The notes beneath the pieces are model-generated. The model worked only from the letters and a program-made list of their open reading frames with translations. It was not told where the DNA came from and searched no databases. The translations under genes and the position numbers were made by a program. From Lethocerus indicus (taxonomy: Eukaryota; Arthropoda; Insecta; Hemiptera; Belostomatidae): a stretch of DNA of 64,000 nucleotides. The stretch spans positions 12,051,154-12,115,153 of the forward strand of contig JACDQD010000002.1 of assembly GCA_019843655.1 (NCBI GenBank). Reading direction: 5' to 3'. Positions 48,386 to 62,690 of this stretch are shown here, piece by piece; positions within the stretch are counted from its first letter, which is position 1, and every line of letters begins with the position of its first letter.

Positions 48386-50800
48386 CTGAAGCAGAAAATA
48401 TCACGGTTTTGCTATTCAATCTGCGAAGGCGCCGTTGTTTTCATACCGAGAAGCCGAGGAGCGGGACACTACCAAATAAAAGGGAACTAATGGCGGGCCC
48501 ATTAGCGTAACTCTGTAATTGACCCGGAGCGTAATAATAGCGCCGCCCGATAATAGTCAAATATAAAATGTTAATTTGATAACTTCTCAATTATCTCTAG
48601 GGAGGAAAATTCGTTATTCGGGAAGGACAGGTTTTCTTACGAACCACTTTATTAAATTTTTATTTACTTTAAATAATTATAAAGACAGGCTTATAACTAT
48701 TGGAATCCTGAGACTTGTATATGCCTGAGATATGGCACTATAAATTTATACCAGTCATATATTTGTAAACAATAATTTTCAAATAAACGTCCCAATTTAT
48801 GATACGAAAATTGTGTGACGGTCCATCGATTTGACGAGGTGGAGGACACACAGGGCGGTGCCAGCCGAGAGAGTTGTTACAGGGCGAGTAATGAATGAAC
48901 TTCCATATTACTGGTGGGTTATTGCAATAAAGACTAAAGACCTTGTGCGGGGGTAGGGTTTTATAGGCCATAAAAGCCGGGACGGCTTCCGTATAATAAT
49001 ATGTGTAAGGAAACTTATTTCTCCGTCGAGAGTCTCTAATTACCGATGTAGGCACCATAACCTCACCGAGATAGCCGTTGGAGATACGGTGAACGAGGTG
49101 TCTCTCCCCCACTCCACTGCCTACCGTTCATTCTGCCGCTCCTTCCACTTTATTTTCTTCGTATCATTGGTGGTGAACCGGACAAAGCTAGTTACTGAAC
49201 AAAATCAGAAGGTCGAGTTTTTCAATATTGTGCACTCAGAAACCCCCAGGAGTCCATACAGGAACTCTTCATCTTAATCTAACGATCATCATCAAATATC
49301 CTTTGCATAGACAGGAATGAATTTTGCATTCACAATGATGATTATAAAGAGGACTACTAATTTTCAACTTCGTCGAAACGCCTATCCCATTTGCATTTTT
49401 TCGAAGACTACGTACAAAATAATGATAACTATTCTGATTGGCACTATAAAATTATACATTGAGCATCTAACGTTTATGAAGTGTATTAAGTAAGTTGAAA
49501 TATGTATATATAAGCTTTGAAAAGTGAACGCTGCTTTTTGACATGAATGGTTGAGGACCACTAGTTTCGGCCTATCAGGACTTCAGATAACATTTTTTTT
49601 TCAACATATTAAAAGTTTTTGTAAGTGCCCTGTCTTGTCCGCGGCAATAATTACAAAACAAAGAGAAATTTGCATATTATCATGGCTGATATTTCGGGGA
49701 AGAAACCATGACACCGTATTATAAAAGGATATAAAAAATGCTACAAATCAACAGTACATAGGCAACGCCAATCCCGAAACCATGTCGCTTTTAAAAGCTT
49801 AAAACTAGGAATGACTATATTATCAATTTTATACTCCATATATCCTTCTGAGTCAATTTTGTAATACGATATTCAATAAAACTCCTCGCAACTTGTAACT
49901 TCTGTACCGCGGGTCGTTAAAGCGTTCTCGGGAATCAACTTCTTAAGTCCGACGAATGATGTAAGCGCCATAAATACTGCGTTGTTGCTGACAATGCGCC
50001 AGTATGTTTTTATAGCATATTTTCTTTTATGCGATGCTTTTGTATCCACTTACCCGGAGTGTCAGTAACAGTGTTAACGGGATGCTTCGTACGTTCAATT
50101 CAACTGGCAATTGGCGCTTAACCAAATTTCGCCCAGTCTAGAGATTATTAGATTAGGGGTGTGATCGCATCAGTGTTTACTCTCCGATTTCCCGGCAAAT
50201 ATTCCGTACTCAAATAGAATTCCAATAACAGTGCGAAATACTATAATCTGGGGTCTGACAGGTGTTCCTCTTAATCTGGATAGGCGCACTTTCAATACGA
50301 TATAATTGCACATGCCCCCCCCCGAGGCGCTCAAAGTCTCAGCGGATTTCTTCTTTCTAATAACCTTCGCTCGTGTGCAGGTGTTCTCCAATCCCGACTA
50401 AAGATCTGGCGCTTGGACGATTAAGCCCTGCGACCCAGTAAATAGAAGCCGGAGCGATTGGGCAACATAAAGGGAGTACAGCATATTGCAGGACATCCCT
50501 AGCTTGCTCGATTTCATTTTATGTTTATATTCCTTGTAAATTCTGTACAATCAAATTAAACCCTCCCTAAGATCTTCCACAGCTGAATTCGTTATTAGCC
50601 GACTAATGAAATGTATCAGGTTCTAGGTAGGACTCATTTCAGGATCCAATAATTCAATTTGTTATGTGATACCCTGTGTGTATTTTATAGTAAATTTGGA
50701 CATAATCTTTCAACGTTTAAAGGCAGAGTGAACAAATCGTGAAAGATGAACGCGGTTGGAGCACAATTGATTCTGAAACATGAGTTATTATTACACCGAC
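48386..50800. other. AT-rich to mixed non-coding DNA
   Basis: CG-containing at 48410-48550 and 48820-49100; otherwise AT-rich. Octamer ATTTGCAT words occur near 49388 and 49671. No recognised gene. Confidence 0.5.
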
Positions 50801-51310
50801 CGACTGAATCCATATTGAGACGCGGAGTTATTTATGAGATCCATTCCATTACACATCAACGAATAATGGTTCTAAAACTGTGTCAATGCAACGGCCGACT
50901 ATAATTTACGAGGCGACAGTTTAATTACGCCGATGCAGGCATTATTTTATTCTTCGCAGAAATTTATTTGGCCGTTTAGATAATAGTTTTCGGGACGCGT
51001 CAAGAGCCGTTTCGCGGCATGAAATATGCGCCGATTTACGCCGATATAAAGCGCAATCTAGCCGGTCTCCTCCAATCGCTCAACTTTGACAACAGCTTTG
51101 TGTCAATCGCAACGAATACATTCATAAAACAAGATCCGAATTTCAGTAGCAACCGAACGGCCCGATTACGGGAGATTTTTCATAATTTGAACTGTACAAT
51201 AAATGCCGTATTATTATTAAAAAGGTGCTACAGCCACATCCGGCGCATCTGACATTCACCGGAGTTTCGGATATCATCCTCCACATCCCGGATCCAACTG
51301 AGCCGTGGTC
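50801..51310. other. CpG-containing block
   Basis: CG words with ACGCCGAT repeats and TTTACG; frames of 77 codons are compositional. Texture of a putative regulatory element. Confidence 0.35.
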
Positions 51311-52140
51311 GGCCACTGTAAATATGGAAAGATTCTTCTCCTGGATAAAACATAGGTAGTTGATAAATGCTGTTTTAACAGGTCAGTTATAACATCGCAG
51401 AAAAAATTATTGCGGTATTTGCTCTTGAGTTTGATTGTTCCATTTTTATAACAACTTTCTGGGTGAAATCAGCAGGCCTCTACCGAATAATGGAGTCAAT
51501 CGGTCATGTCATTAAGACACAATGATTGGATAACCGTTCAATTTGATTGAACGTTTTAAGCATGTTTTGTTTGTCATTTAATTTTTCTAGGGCTGCTATT
51601 TGAGTTGGCGGTGGGGCCTTTGCTGGAGTGGCCGGTGGGTTTCATAGAGGCCGCGTCCACCTGCCGGAGGGAGTGCTGGTGGAAACTCGTGGAGGAGCGC
51701 GGCGAGGGACACACAGAGGGAGCACTGAACGGAAGCCTCCGGGTTTAAGGCGAGAAGGGTGGGGGGGTTGGGGAGATGAAACGAGCCGCTGGCACACAGT
51801 TTACAGGTATTCCCAGCATTTCTCCCTCCCGCTTCTTCCACTTCTTCTTCTCCTCCTAACGACCCGACCGTAAACAAGATCTCATTTTTTTTTACTCTCC
51901 GGTTAACTTTTAATGGCTCTTTTTATTTTTACATTCGCCACACTCTCATTAGTCTGACGCTGCTCCCCCTTCCACCCCCGGACCTACCGGGCCGCGTTAT
52001 TATTGGTCTCAGCGTGCGCTCCGAGAAACGGCGTCTTACCCCTCGAGCCGGTTACCTTCCCGACGAAAGGACATTAAAACGTGGAGGGCGATGGAGAGAA
52101 GGACGACCGAGAGCACTAAACCTAAAGTAGGCCGATCGAA
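51311..52140. other. GC-rich block preceded by acceptor-like signal
   Basis: AT-rich to 51590, then strongly GC-rich to 52130 with G runs and CTTCTT/TCCTCC repeats. It carries the acceptor-like site and short frame described separately. Confidence 0.4.
51591..51745 (+). CDS. Possible terminal exon, very weak
   Basis: A pyrimidine-rich run ends in TTTTTCTAG at 51590, a good splice-acceptor shape. One of the three frames from there stays open for about 51 codons and ends in TAA. The translation is Glu/Gly/Trp/Leu-rich without a recognised domain. The opposite strand is also open. No matching donor or upstream exon was found. High local GC is enough to explain it. Confidence 0.08.
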
Positions 52141-53140
52141 TTTCCAGATGTCTCGACATTGCGCTAAAAAACAGAAATGAAATAGGAGGGTATAACTTCT
52201 TAAGAATTTTTAGAATGCCTGCAAGAAGTTTCCTCCAGTCTCGGAGGTAAGATCAGTCTCACAGAAGGGAAATCGAGGGATAAATTAATTTAATTCGTAC
52301 AAGTAAATAAAATTATCAAAAAGTATTATTTATCGAAATATTTTTTATGATTCGGGTTTCCCGTATTTTCGCTAATATCAATAAAAACGTAATGTTTCTG
52401 CGGCGGAGGCAGATTGGCAATTATCAAAAACCGCTCGCTGAGACAGTGCTACAAGGTAAGTACAGAATTTGAAATTATAAAACAGTAATACTCTTTGAAT
52501 CCCAAGGTAGTTGGTTTTTTATAACTTAAAAAAACGGATAAAATGGTGGTCCGATTAATCCTTATAGGAGTTATCACTCTGATGTAGGCCCGGCAGGGCC
52601 GACCCGCAGGCCGAGTTAAGACACGGCCGATTAGATTAAAACCATTTAATTCTTAAGTGGTTTTGCTTTATGACTCATCTGCGAGGCGCAGATAGTAGGG
52701 GAACTCGAATGTTTAATAATTGATAACGTCTTTTGAATTTGAGTTGTACTGGAAGCGTTGTATTTTTAAATGTTTTTTATATTATTTCATAGACCCTGCA
52801 GTACTTCACTAGGATGATTATCCGACGATGGACATGAAATAAATTAATTCAGACCTAAATTTTAAAAACTAGAAGCATGCATTCAATGACGCCAACCAGA
52901 GAGAACGAACTAAAACAAAATAAATATTACGTATTAGGAGAAAATAAAAAGAAAAATATAATACCGGGTATTATCCTTAGGACATCCAAAAGAGAAGCAT
53001 GCAGTCCTGTATGTGGCTTACCAATCAACCTTTATTATAACCACATTTACCCACATCGTTGCCGGTTACGGTAGAGTGGTAAAATTTCAAATTCCAGCCC
53101 CGAATATTTATTATAATAGTTGGAGCGCTGGACCGTTTGC
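52141..53140. other. AT-rich non-coding DNA
   Basis: AT-rich, with a small CG-containing insert at 52580-52640. Nothing recognised. Confidence 0.5.
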
Positions 53141-53560
53141 TGGGTTAACAGATTCAGACGTAGGAGCGGCGCCGCTTTGACAGGGTGGCCGTGTCCTGGG
53201 GCCAGGACAAGATAATAGAAACCCTAGGGGGGTGGGGGTGGGGGGGTAAGAGGACGTCTTCGGGGGGAGAGCCTCCGGGCATCCGAGGAATGCCGAGCCC
53301 GGCCGGCCGACCCCGCGGCCCGTGGAAAATAACTCCCGATCAAAACTAAAAACCCATTTCTATTTGAAGACCCCGTCCTAAAATCCCGGTTCCTATTTGC
53401 CAAAGCGGCCCATACCGCTCTATCTTTCGTGCGGCTGATTTGGGACTCCCAAATATCGGGCCCGGCTCACGGGGAATTCGAAATTCGCCCGGAATGCCGC
53501 CCAGTCCGAGTCCGACCCCAAATCCTGGTGAATAACTTGCAATCATAATTTAAAAACTTA
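53141..53560. other. CpG-rich block with G runs
   Basis: CG-rich, with a G-rich stretch at 53226-53247 (possible G-quadruplex) and GGCCGGCC near 53300. No gene recognised. Confidence 0.4.
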
Positions 53561-55070
53561 TTTCGACCTGTAAACGTATTTTTAAGAGACCGAGCTCCGA
53601 CCGAATAACCTGGAATTCCTCTGCCCGTTTCGATAGTCCCCTATATGTACGTTTTATAAGAAACGTCTTGAATGTAAAGGTAAGAAACAATTAGTGGAAA
53701 GAGGTTAAGAATCGTTTTCTTTTCGGTTGCACAACCGACAGTTATAATAATTACGTAACGTGTCCGGGGAGGTACAAACTCAGTAATTCTGAATAACTTT
53801 ATAGTCGTACCAAATGATATTGGTAGTCCTATCGATCAATGTTTATGAATTTGTAGAAGAGGTTTTAATCCTTCCCCATATTAAGTTATAAATATGTACA
53901 TATTTTAAAAAATGGTGTGTCGCTTACTAAATTCATACATTCCTTTTTTTATTGCGTTTTATGACGAAGATAGCGGTTTCGGAATGTTGTACGTCATGGA
54001 AAAAGACTAGGATTCGGAGATCTATCGTATAACCGAAAAAGTACGGTCTTTGGACTTTGGACAATTATATGTATTCCGGATGGAGTCGGGAAGGAAATTA
54101 TCTGACAGGTGGCGCAATTAATGTGTCACGCAATGTTTAAAAAACCAACAGCACCGCGAGCGTTATGATCGTAACGTATGAAGGGAAAGTGAAGGTACAT
54201 TTTCCTCTGACCCTGGCATTAATTTAAACCGCTGGCCGCAATTTTTTTTTTCATATTTTTCATGGCATTTTTTTCGAAATTGTCACCGATAAAGATCTCG
54301 GACTTGTGCGCAACTCATTGTCTCCCCCATTGTCCCATTGTCACACCGAATTAAGACATCATGGGCACTTGTCAACCGGTGTACTCGCCCGACACCCGCC
54401 AAGGCAAAAGACACAATTCATTATAATTATACGCCATTTCATTCTGAGCTATTCCTATGCTACATACACATATAAACATAAATGTATTATAATGAATCAT
54501 CAATATCCAGTAATTGAGGACTGGATGCGGGAAATCGCTCCGAAAATAATACTGGTCGAAGTGACAATGGACCTTACAACTTTGGAATAACCCGCCCCCC
54601 TTTCTGGTGAAGAAGTTTTTCCTTTTCACTGTTCAGCGAATGAATTTCACAACCTCAAATGCATGACCGTCATTTTTATCAGTCGAGTGGTTGACGCTGC
54701 GGAAAATGTGCAAATCACTTGGTGCGGTAACGGGATAATTGTATTTGTATTTTAGTCCATATGCATACATACATCACGCTTACATACATATATTAAAATT
54801 ACAGCAATACGCAGGAGATTGGAATGACCTCTGCAGTAGCAGCACAATAAGTTGGGTGAGGCAGGAAGTCTCACCTATTTATTCTAATACGTCGGGTCGA
54901 TATTTCTAATTTTTCTACGCATAGCTAAGCAACGGACAGACATATTTTATGATCTTCGAGAATAAATGTCTCTTGGCCCAAAATATTATTTATGACGATA
55001 TCCAGTTTATTTCCACTAATTCCAAAGGCCGCCCTCTGAGAAATTATCGCGACAAAAATTAATTCCCTAT
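53561..55070. other. AT-rich non-coding DNA
   Basis: AT-rich, with no repeat family or RNA gene. Short frames only. Confidence 0.5.
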
Positions 55071-56290
55071 CGGTTTTAAACACCTTACTGATCGTCGTTT
55101 CGTAACCCGCTTGCTTTGAACAATAACCCGGTGGGCCATTTGTCTGTTGGCAAAGGCGGATGTTCGGGTCTCGGGGACGGACGAAAATTCCAGGGATTTC
55201 GAACCGCAGCGGCCACCTCCTTCATTGGCGGCAAGGCCTCGGTTTTTGCCCCCGCTGACTCGGTCACCAGTAGTGGCCTGCGGTCTACGGGCCATCGTAC
55301 ATTTGCCAGATTATCTGACCGCCCCAGTTCAGTTCTCACTTCCTTATGATATACTTCCGCATGACCGGTCAGCAAAATGGGCGCTGAGAGAGTGATGCGG
55401 ACTGTACACTCCAATATCTACCCCTGTTTCGTTTTAATTCTCTCTAATGGGTGGCTCGAGTGAAAGTTTTACCCCACCAACAGGGTCCTTTAACAAGAAG
55501 TCTTCTGACTTCATATGAGAGATGTGGAACAACATTCTTCTGATACCGCTATTCGGTCCCAGAATGAATTAAAGGTAATCAGAAAACGTCAGCTACCCGA
55601 GTGTTTTCAATCTAGGTCCAATTGACGCAATCGGTCCTTGGTCCCTTCCCCACTCTGACATCGCTCCCGAGCTAAAAACAGCGGGCGTTAAGATAGGGCG
55701 AGGTCAATTACTGAGCGGGTAAACAGATAATGTTAATGACGTCCGTAAAAAAAAAGCAAATAATAACGCCTCGCGCGACGCGTTAGAGTTCCAATAAGCG
55801 CGAACAGGAGTCGCCATGTTTTCCCGTCCGACCAATGGGAACCGTTTACGTCTCCTTTACTGCGGTATGTTAATAATGACAACTCTAACCGGAGGTCTGC
55901 ATGCGTAATTGCCCATTTCAGAATGACAACCGGGAGCCGATGCCGGCCCCATTCCTAATGAGCTTCGCCGACTTAATTTCTCCCCCGTTTATTCTCCCCT
56001 CCATTCCAACTGCGACCTGTTGTGGCGGCGGTGGAGGCGTAGCGAGCGGGGGGGGGGGGCTTCCCGAATATCGGAAGCGGCCGTTACGCTATTAGGGCAA
56101 TTAGGATCCGGTCCTGTTCCCGAAATAATACCCATCATCCCGGCTGGCCGGGACACAGTGACAGTCGCTCCTCGCCTCCCGCTCTCGCGCCTTCTCAATC
56201 CCAACCTCCCTACCCCGAATATTACGTTCGAGTTCGGCGTCATTTTCCACCCCGACCAGGACTTCACAGGTATTTAAAATAACTGTAGCG
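55071..56290. other. CpG-rich blocks
   Basis: Two CG-rich segments (55080-55420 and 55740-56280) flank a mixed region. A 12-bp G run lies at 56048-56059. Overlapping frames on both strands are compositional. Confidence 0.4.
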
Positions 56291-56980
56291 CATATTTTTA
56301 TGTCAACCGCCTCATAAATCTATTCTTTCTTTGCTCCTTCCAATTGATTTCGAACAACAGATTTATCTTGCGACGATAATTCATAAATATGATCCCTCGG
56401 TCAGTTTTTTTCTCTTTTCGGTATCAAGGTGTCGCTATTAGAGATTTCTTATGTCGATGGCAGGTACTGGCCATCTCGATCCTCATTTTTATCAATTTCG
56501 GCCTCAGAACGTCTTCAGCAGTATTACATTATTTTTAAGGAAAACTTCTCGGAAGAATTATTTATTCTAGTCATTTTGACCGATATTGAACATACAGCAG
56601 TGGCCTATTCACCTCTCTCCAAATTATCTTGTTAATTAATGAAACAAAATTATTTGAATTTCACCTTCGACATTCAGAATCATTAGGAAAGATGTTATTT
56701 ATCATCAAGAGTCGAAAGGGCCAAACTTAATAATATACGGTTCTATTATAATGTAGTGGACCTCGGAAGAGAAACAACTCTCTCCGAAGAGACTATGTCG
56801 TTTCGGCTATGTCTATGGGTTGGATTATTTTTCTTTATTCCTACCCAACCTTACTTCTCGAGAGTAGATTTGAAATAATCTAATGGCTATAACATTACGT
56901 GACACGGTTGGCGATAAATATACGGGGGAATTGGTTCTTTTATATAATAATTACAGTTATCCCCCCACTGATATTATATT
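56291..56980. other. AT-rich non-coding DNA
   Basis: AT-rich, no recognisable feature. Confidence 0.55.
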
Positions 56981-58150
56981 ATTACTGTAGATCGCGTCCC
57001 TCGACTCAGCTCTGGGTTTGAGAGGGGCGCCGCTCAGAGTGTCTAGGGCGGCATAGGCCCCAAACCGGTGACTGGTGGAGATTGATAATTACAGGTAGCC
57101 GGGAGGAGAGCACCTGTGGCGAGCTGGTAGGTGGTAGGGGGGGGGTGAAGGGGGGCCAGTGTCCTACCTACAAGGCAAAGCCCAAGGATCTAAGAATTAG
57201 AGAACGGCCAGGATGGTGGAGGGCACGCACCGCCGCACTCTGGGGCCGACGCAACTCTACTAATTAACCCGGCGGCCTCTGGGCCCCTCCTCGATAATAC
57301 ACTTGCATAACTTAAACGACGGCTTCCACCAGATTCGAAAGCTTCGGCCGGGCCCCAACAGCTTGTACCGTAACTCGGCGTACAGGAATTCGGCACCGGG
57401 CTGCAGGATCCGACCGTTGTCAATATTCCGAAAAGCCCGGCCGCCGCTCTTACGGTCGGCCGAGGGGCATAAATTTTGTTACAAAATGTTTCGCGAAATT
57501 GTGTTCCAGTTCGGAATATTTACGGCCCGTCTTGGCACACAGTCTACCCGCGCGTTAGTTGGATACAATTCGGCTAATGTCATTTTGGCCCGGTGGAGCA
57601 ATCGAAACTTCATTAGCCGCGCGCTTGACTTGATTCTGTATACTTATTGAGTCAGCAATCCGTTTTACATAAATGTCCGGGGAAAATACGGTAGGAAATT
57701 TTTGTTTAGTTTCCTTCTTATTTTTATACGATTTTCTTTTCCGCATCGGATTTCGTGTTTTAAAGTAGTTTCCACCTCTGTTGGGCGTTGTACGTCGGGA
57801 GGACTTGTGGGGTATCGGGGAATAATAAAAATTCTTGGCGGTCCCCGAGGCTCGTTATTCTTAAATAGAATTCCAATTACCATAGCTTATCCCGGTCTGT
57901 TTCGCGGTCGGCGCTCGACCGGTATGCCGAGTAATTGTTTATTGGCCCCATCATTTACCGCCGCCCGGGGATGAAGAGGCGACGACGCTTCCAGTCGCTG
58001 CCGCGTTTCAATAATTATCCCCACGACGGGCCCGCCCTCTCGGCCTCCTGTCCCTTCAGTTTTACCGGAACAACGCTGATTGCGGGAACTTTGAACTTTT
58101 TATTATCTCCACACGTGAGAATTCACATTCTGAATTGCGAGTTTTAACCC
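56981..58150. other. Long CpG-rich block
   Basis: The longest CG-rich block (57000-58130), with frames open on both strands through most of it. CAGGTAG (Zelda-type word) occurs near 57093. No recognisable protein. By texture a candidate conserved element or CpG-rich promoter region. Confidence 0.4.
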
Positions 58151-61100
58151 AATTTTAGTAGTCATAGTTTCACACTCGCGAACTTAGGCTGTCGGTGTTG
58201 TTGCTGCTAAAAGGCCCTCAAACTTTAAAAAAAAGAAAAATTTATTTATTTCCTTATTGGATAATATCACAACCTTATTACTCAAAAATATGACCTCAGA
58301 TTATGTTTATTATACATAAATTTAAATATAATTTCAAAGTATATTACGACTTATAACGGACTACGTGCATTGCGCTCGATCCATACCTAGTCTTAAGCCA
58401 TGATCAACCAGAGTTTATCGATTACTCCTTAATATAATATTTAAATTGCGTATATAATATACTAGAATTAATACCGAATACAAAGTTTAATAAAGGGAGA
58501 CTGACTCAATCAAATTTCGTACCCCATCCAGCCCCTAATTCGATTTATAAAACGGGACAGTATCGCCCAGATGGCGAATACAAAAGGCAAAAAATAGACG
58601 GAACGGGGATCAAAACTAACCACTCGGTGCTAGGGACAGGCATGGGTTACAAGTGCGGTCGGAGAGCTGTAATCAGTGGATTTCCCGCTGGGAGAGTGGC
58701 CCCCCAAGGGGAGGAGGAGGGGACCCCTTCAAGGTGAAGCGGTCGGTTATGAAATGAAAAGTCTCAAAGGGAGGCACAACACATAGCGCACACAGGACAC
58801 ATAGCCACTCTGTTGTGCTCCGTTGTGGGTCACCCCCGCTGCGGGCACGCTCCTGCCTCCCTCACCCCCACCATTTCCGCAAAACAACCCTATCATTTAG
58901 AGGCATAAATGGGAACAAAGCAATATCCCTCCTAATGTCGATCCTCCATTGAGACCTATAGGCGCGTTCCTGCACCCCTTCGTCGGGCTCACAATTGACC
59001 CTGTAGTTATGGGCCTGCACGCGTCTCGCACCGGTATCAAATATCATCGCAAGCACCATCGGGTGATTTCCGCATTACAAACTTTCAATTCATAGTATAC
59101 CGATTAAAATGTATGTACTTTTTGACGTATTATGACTTGCAACTCAACCTTAAACTACTCAGTATTGTGCACCATAAATTGCAGACATTAACAATTAGCG
59201 ACATCAAATAGCAAAAATGACGACAAAGCGAACTGCGATTAGAGTTTTATATAATATTTCTCAATAAAATTATCATCCGTGTGTTTATCAAGTGCAAAAG
59301 GGAGTTCGTTTCTTTGTATTTTCTTGGCATTCTAATGGGTTTTATGGCGTTATTTTAAATATATGTAATTTTAATATACCTATCGCCCAGCAGAATTTGG
59401 ACTGTATTATGAAATCGTTCTTCACGCTTCCCGTAACATTACTCATTACTAAGAGAAGTAAAATCGTATGAATAAAACAAAAGTTAATTGTTGAAAAATT
59501 GAACAAAATTAAAAGTTACGGCACATTGAAATATAGAAATTGCGCAGAAACAAGACGCACTTGAAGCTTACATTACTCCATATCTCCTTTTACTAAATGT
59601 GCAGTGAACGTTTAAAACCGCTCCATGTAATTACCCCACGGTTCTAGGTTTTTCATGAAGCAATAAACCAACGTACCGTTGCATTCCATCAAAATTGAAT
59701 TGGCTCCACTGCATTTCCTCCTTTCTACAAAACGGGAAATTTACGGGATGTTTCGTTGGACATTGAAAATCTATTGGCTCGGGTACAGTCAACAAAATAT
59801 TAAGAAATGTTGTCGGCATTGGGCAATGCAAAAATCTTCTCCACCTGTTGAATTTTAGCCCGAGGTACATCCCTCAAAAATTAACACGATAATCCTACAT
59901 CCGGAGTGGTATTGTCCTGAGTGCCATTCATTTAATGGTCCCTGCCCACTCGTTTGTCTTATGCAAATTCCACTAATTGTCTTTCTCGGTCTCACCTTAA
60001 GGAAATGGTTTCCTTTCCTAATGTTCCGGCGATGAAGGGAGTAGTCCGTTGGGTCAGTTAGTTACCGAACGTATTCATGCACTCCATATAACCGACGCTC
60101 CACTAGTGGTATTTACTGGAGAGTCCGTGTTCAGTATAACATTGTTGAGACAGAGTAGCAACCGTGAAAGCGTTGCAGTTGGTGAAGAACGAGAATGCCT
60201 TAGTCAATGAAGACATCAGACAGGTAACACGCAATGCTTCCTAATAGAATACAACAAACGTCTAAATCTCTAAGTAAAGATCCAAGCTCTTCAATATATA
60301 AGTCCAGTGTTTGAATGGAGAGTAACGATGATGAAAAACATACAATTTCTCCACTGACATTTTTATATTATAACATTTCAAGACTCAAATATCTTAGATA
60401 ACTACCATCAGTCGAGATAACTTTTTCTCCATTAGCTTATTTCGCTTTATGCTAGATCGTTTTGTCTTCTCCCCACATTCAATAATGTACCGTTAGTGTT
60501 GTCACTGCACTATTAGCCTGTAACTATCATCAAGCGCATCAGAGAAAGAAGACCTCAAGAATTATGATAGTTGAATATCTATTGGCAAAGCGATTGTCAA
60601 AGTAGGGTTGACTAGAAGGTAAGCTCTACGAAAGAGGTTCATTGCAATACGAGTGAGCGATTTTATGTTATTGATAAATAATAATTCGCATGCTAATGTG
60701 TTGTCTTTGATCGCATTTTAGTCGTAAATATAATTAATTAAAAGCCACACCTGGCCGAGCCAATTTCTTCTTCATTCTGGCATCCCAAACACATTTTCCT
60801 GCCTGTTGATTTTTTGCCTGATTGAGCGCTAAACCTTATATAGTATTTCAACTTCATCATACTTGGAATTTGAGTGAAGCCAAAAATAACTCGTTTTCAT
60901 TTTTTACAAAAAAAGGTGTTTAATCAACTTTTTCTTGACTACCACGTTAAACATTCAATTTAGACAACAAGAACGCATAGAGCAGACTGTCCTTCAGGAC
61001 ACCATGAAGGAATCGTGTCAATAGTGTTCGCTACGAGGTACTTCACGGGTTACTTAGCGGACATAAGTGAAGAAGAAGTTAAGAACAAGCTAACGGTGAA

Positions 61101-61560
61101 CTGTCCATCACAGTCGGGGTCGATAACGTCAGCGAATGTCAGCCGTTTAGGTTGACTACTCTGAGCTAGAGCCGGGTCACTTCCACTGTTTTATGGTTGT
61201 TTATGCCAGTCCTCCGGCCGCGATTAAGGGTCCCATCAAATTTTATGACAAAAAATATAGTTCATTGCCTCTTCGTCGAATGAATAAATTTAATTAATGA
61301 GTTTTAAAATATACTACCGAAAACCTTTCAGGCCTCTAGTAAAGGTATTTTATAACTCGGTGTTTTAGGAATAATGTGTTTTCTTCAATCGGGCGAGACA
61401 CTTCTTTTTGTTAGTAATATATTAGGATAGTTTGACTTTAGACTTGAAATTAGTTTTTAAAATTGATAAGATGTTTCTGTTGACACACCTTGGTTTGCTA
61501 GAGAAATCTGAATATCCTTGTTAGGTATGAATTAACGCCGATTCATAGATAGAAGAACGG
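58151..61560. other. AT-rich stretch with one mixed insert
   Basis: AT-rich apart from a CG-containing insert at 58540-59050. Octamer ATGCAAAT near 59959. Short frames only, no recognised gene or RNA. Confidence 0.5.
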
Positions 61561-61870
61561 TAGGGTAAAAGGCGCTAAAGCAGTGTGACGTGTAGTACGG
61601 TTGCGGGGGCGACGGTGTTAGTGGTACCGAGCTCCGGGCTCATGGTATTAACTTTTACGACAAGTATATTAGCGACATCCTCCACGGGATGCCTGCCGCC
61701 TCTTGTTCCCTCCTCCTCCTCCTCCTCCTCCGTCTCTCAATTTCTCTCCTTCACTTTATCAATTGGTAGCATCTCTCTCTCGTTCTAGTTCCACACACGC
61801 GCACCACCCTGTTACAAGCTCTCACGCACGAGCAGTGGACAGTCGCGTCAAATACGATCGGCAGGTATAA
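61561..61870. other. Pyrimidine-rich segment with TCC repeat
   Basis: Contains (TCC)7 and CT runs. An ATG-poor stretch at 61775-61864 ends in CAG followed by GTATAA, a weak splice-donor shape, so a 5' leader exon is conceivable but unsupported. Confidence 0.3.
61711..61731. repeat. (TCC)7 trinucleotide repeat
   Basis: Seven uninterrupted TCC units. Confidence 0.95.
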
Positions 61871-62690
61871 TCGTGTCTCAATTTAAAAAGGATAATTATT
61901 TCTGGAAATAAAGTATTTTATTATATTAACGTTCATTCGGAACGTATACTCGCTTATTCACTATACTTTGTTTGATACTGCGTTTCCGCACAATCAGCTA
62001 CTCTGGTAGTCAAGCACAGACAATGACACAGTTACTAGGACAGTAATATCACCTTACGCTTATCAGTTTCATTGTTCCGTATGGAGATCGAACAAGCGAA
62101 AGCAGACCGGTAATCATAGGTCCCGTATGAGAAGACAACGTCTTTTTTAAATAAACCTATTTAATAAGTAAGTTGTTGTTTCCCTATCGTTATTCGAGGA
62201 AAGGCGCATAAGCATAAAGGATTAGAAAGTGCCGCACAGGAGGAAGCTCCCTGCGTTAGGAATCGCTTCGAGTGTTCAGTTCAAACTACCTTTCGGCCTC
62301 AGTTATTATAACAAATAGTTCAGCCGCACTCCTGCTACGGTCAGTGTAATTTCTAAACGCATTTCTAAACAATGACAAAAAAGTTACAATTCATTTTACC
62401 TTGAGCCGATTTTATTTCAGACAAATAACGGAACTAGACCAAACGTATCATTATCGGGCCAATCATTATTTTAGGTGAGAAAACCACTGGAATTATTATT
62501 TAGGCAACTGATATACCTCAGTACCGTTCGAAAAAACATGCACTCTGCACGTTTGCCAATGTATATTTACGTTTAATAAGGTATGTATTAATCTTATTCA
62601 CTCATAAGTGAATCAGTCCCAAATCTCACGCCGTTTTCAAAATACCTGAGCGGTAAATGATTTTCGGCCGAACGATACGTGCAGAAAAAC
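61871..62690. other. AT-rich non-coding DNA
   Basis: AT-rich; ATTCACT/AGTGAAT inverted repeat with CATA loop at 62596-62613. Nothing else recognised. Confidence 0.5.
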
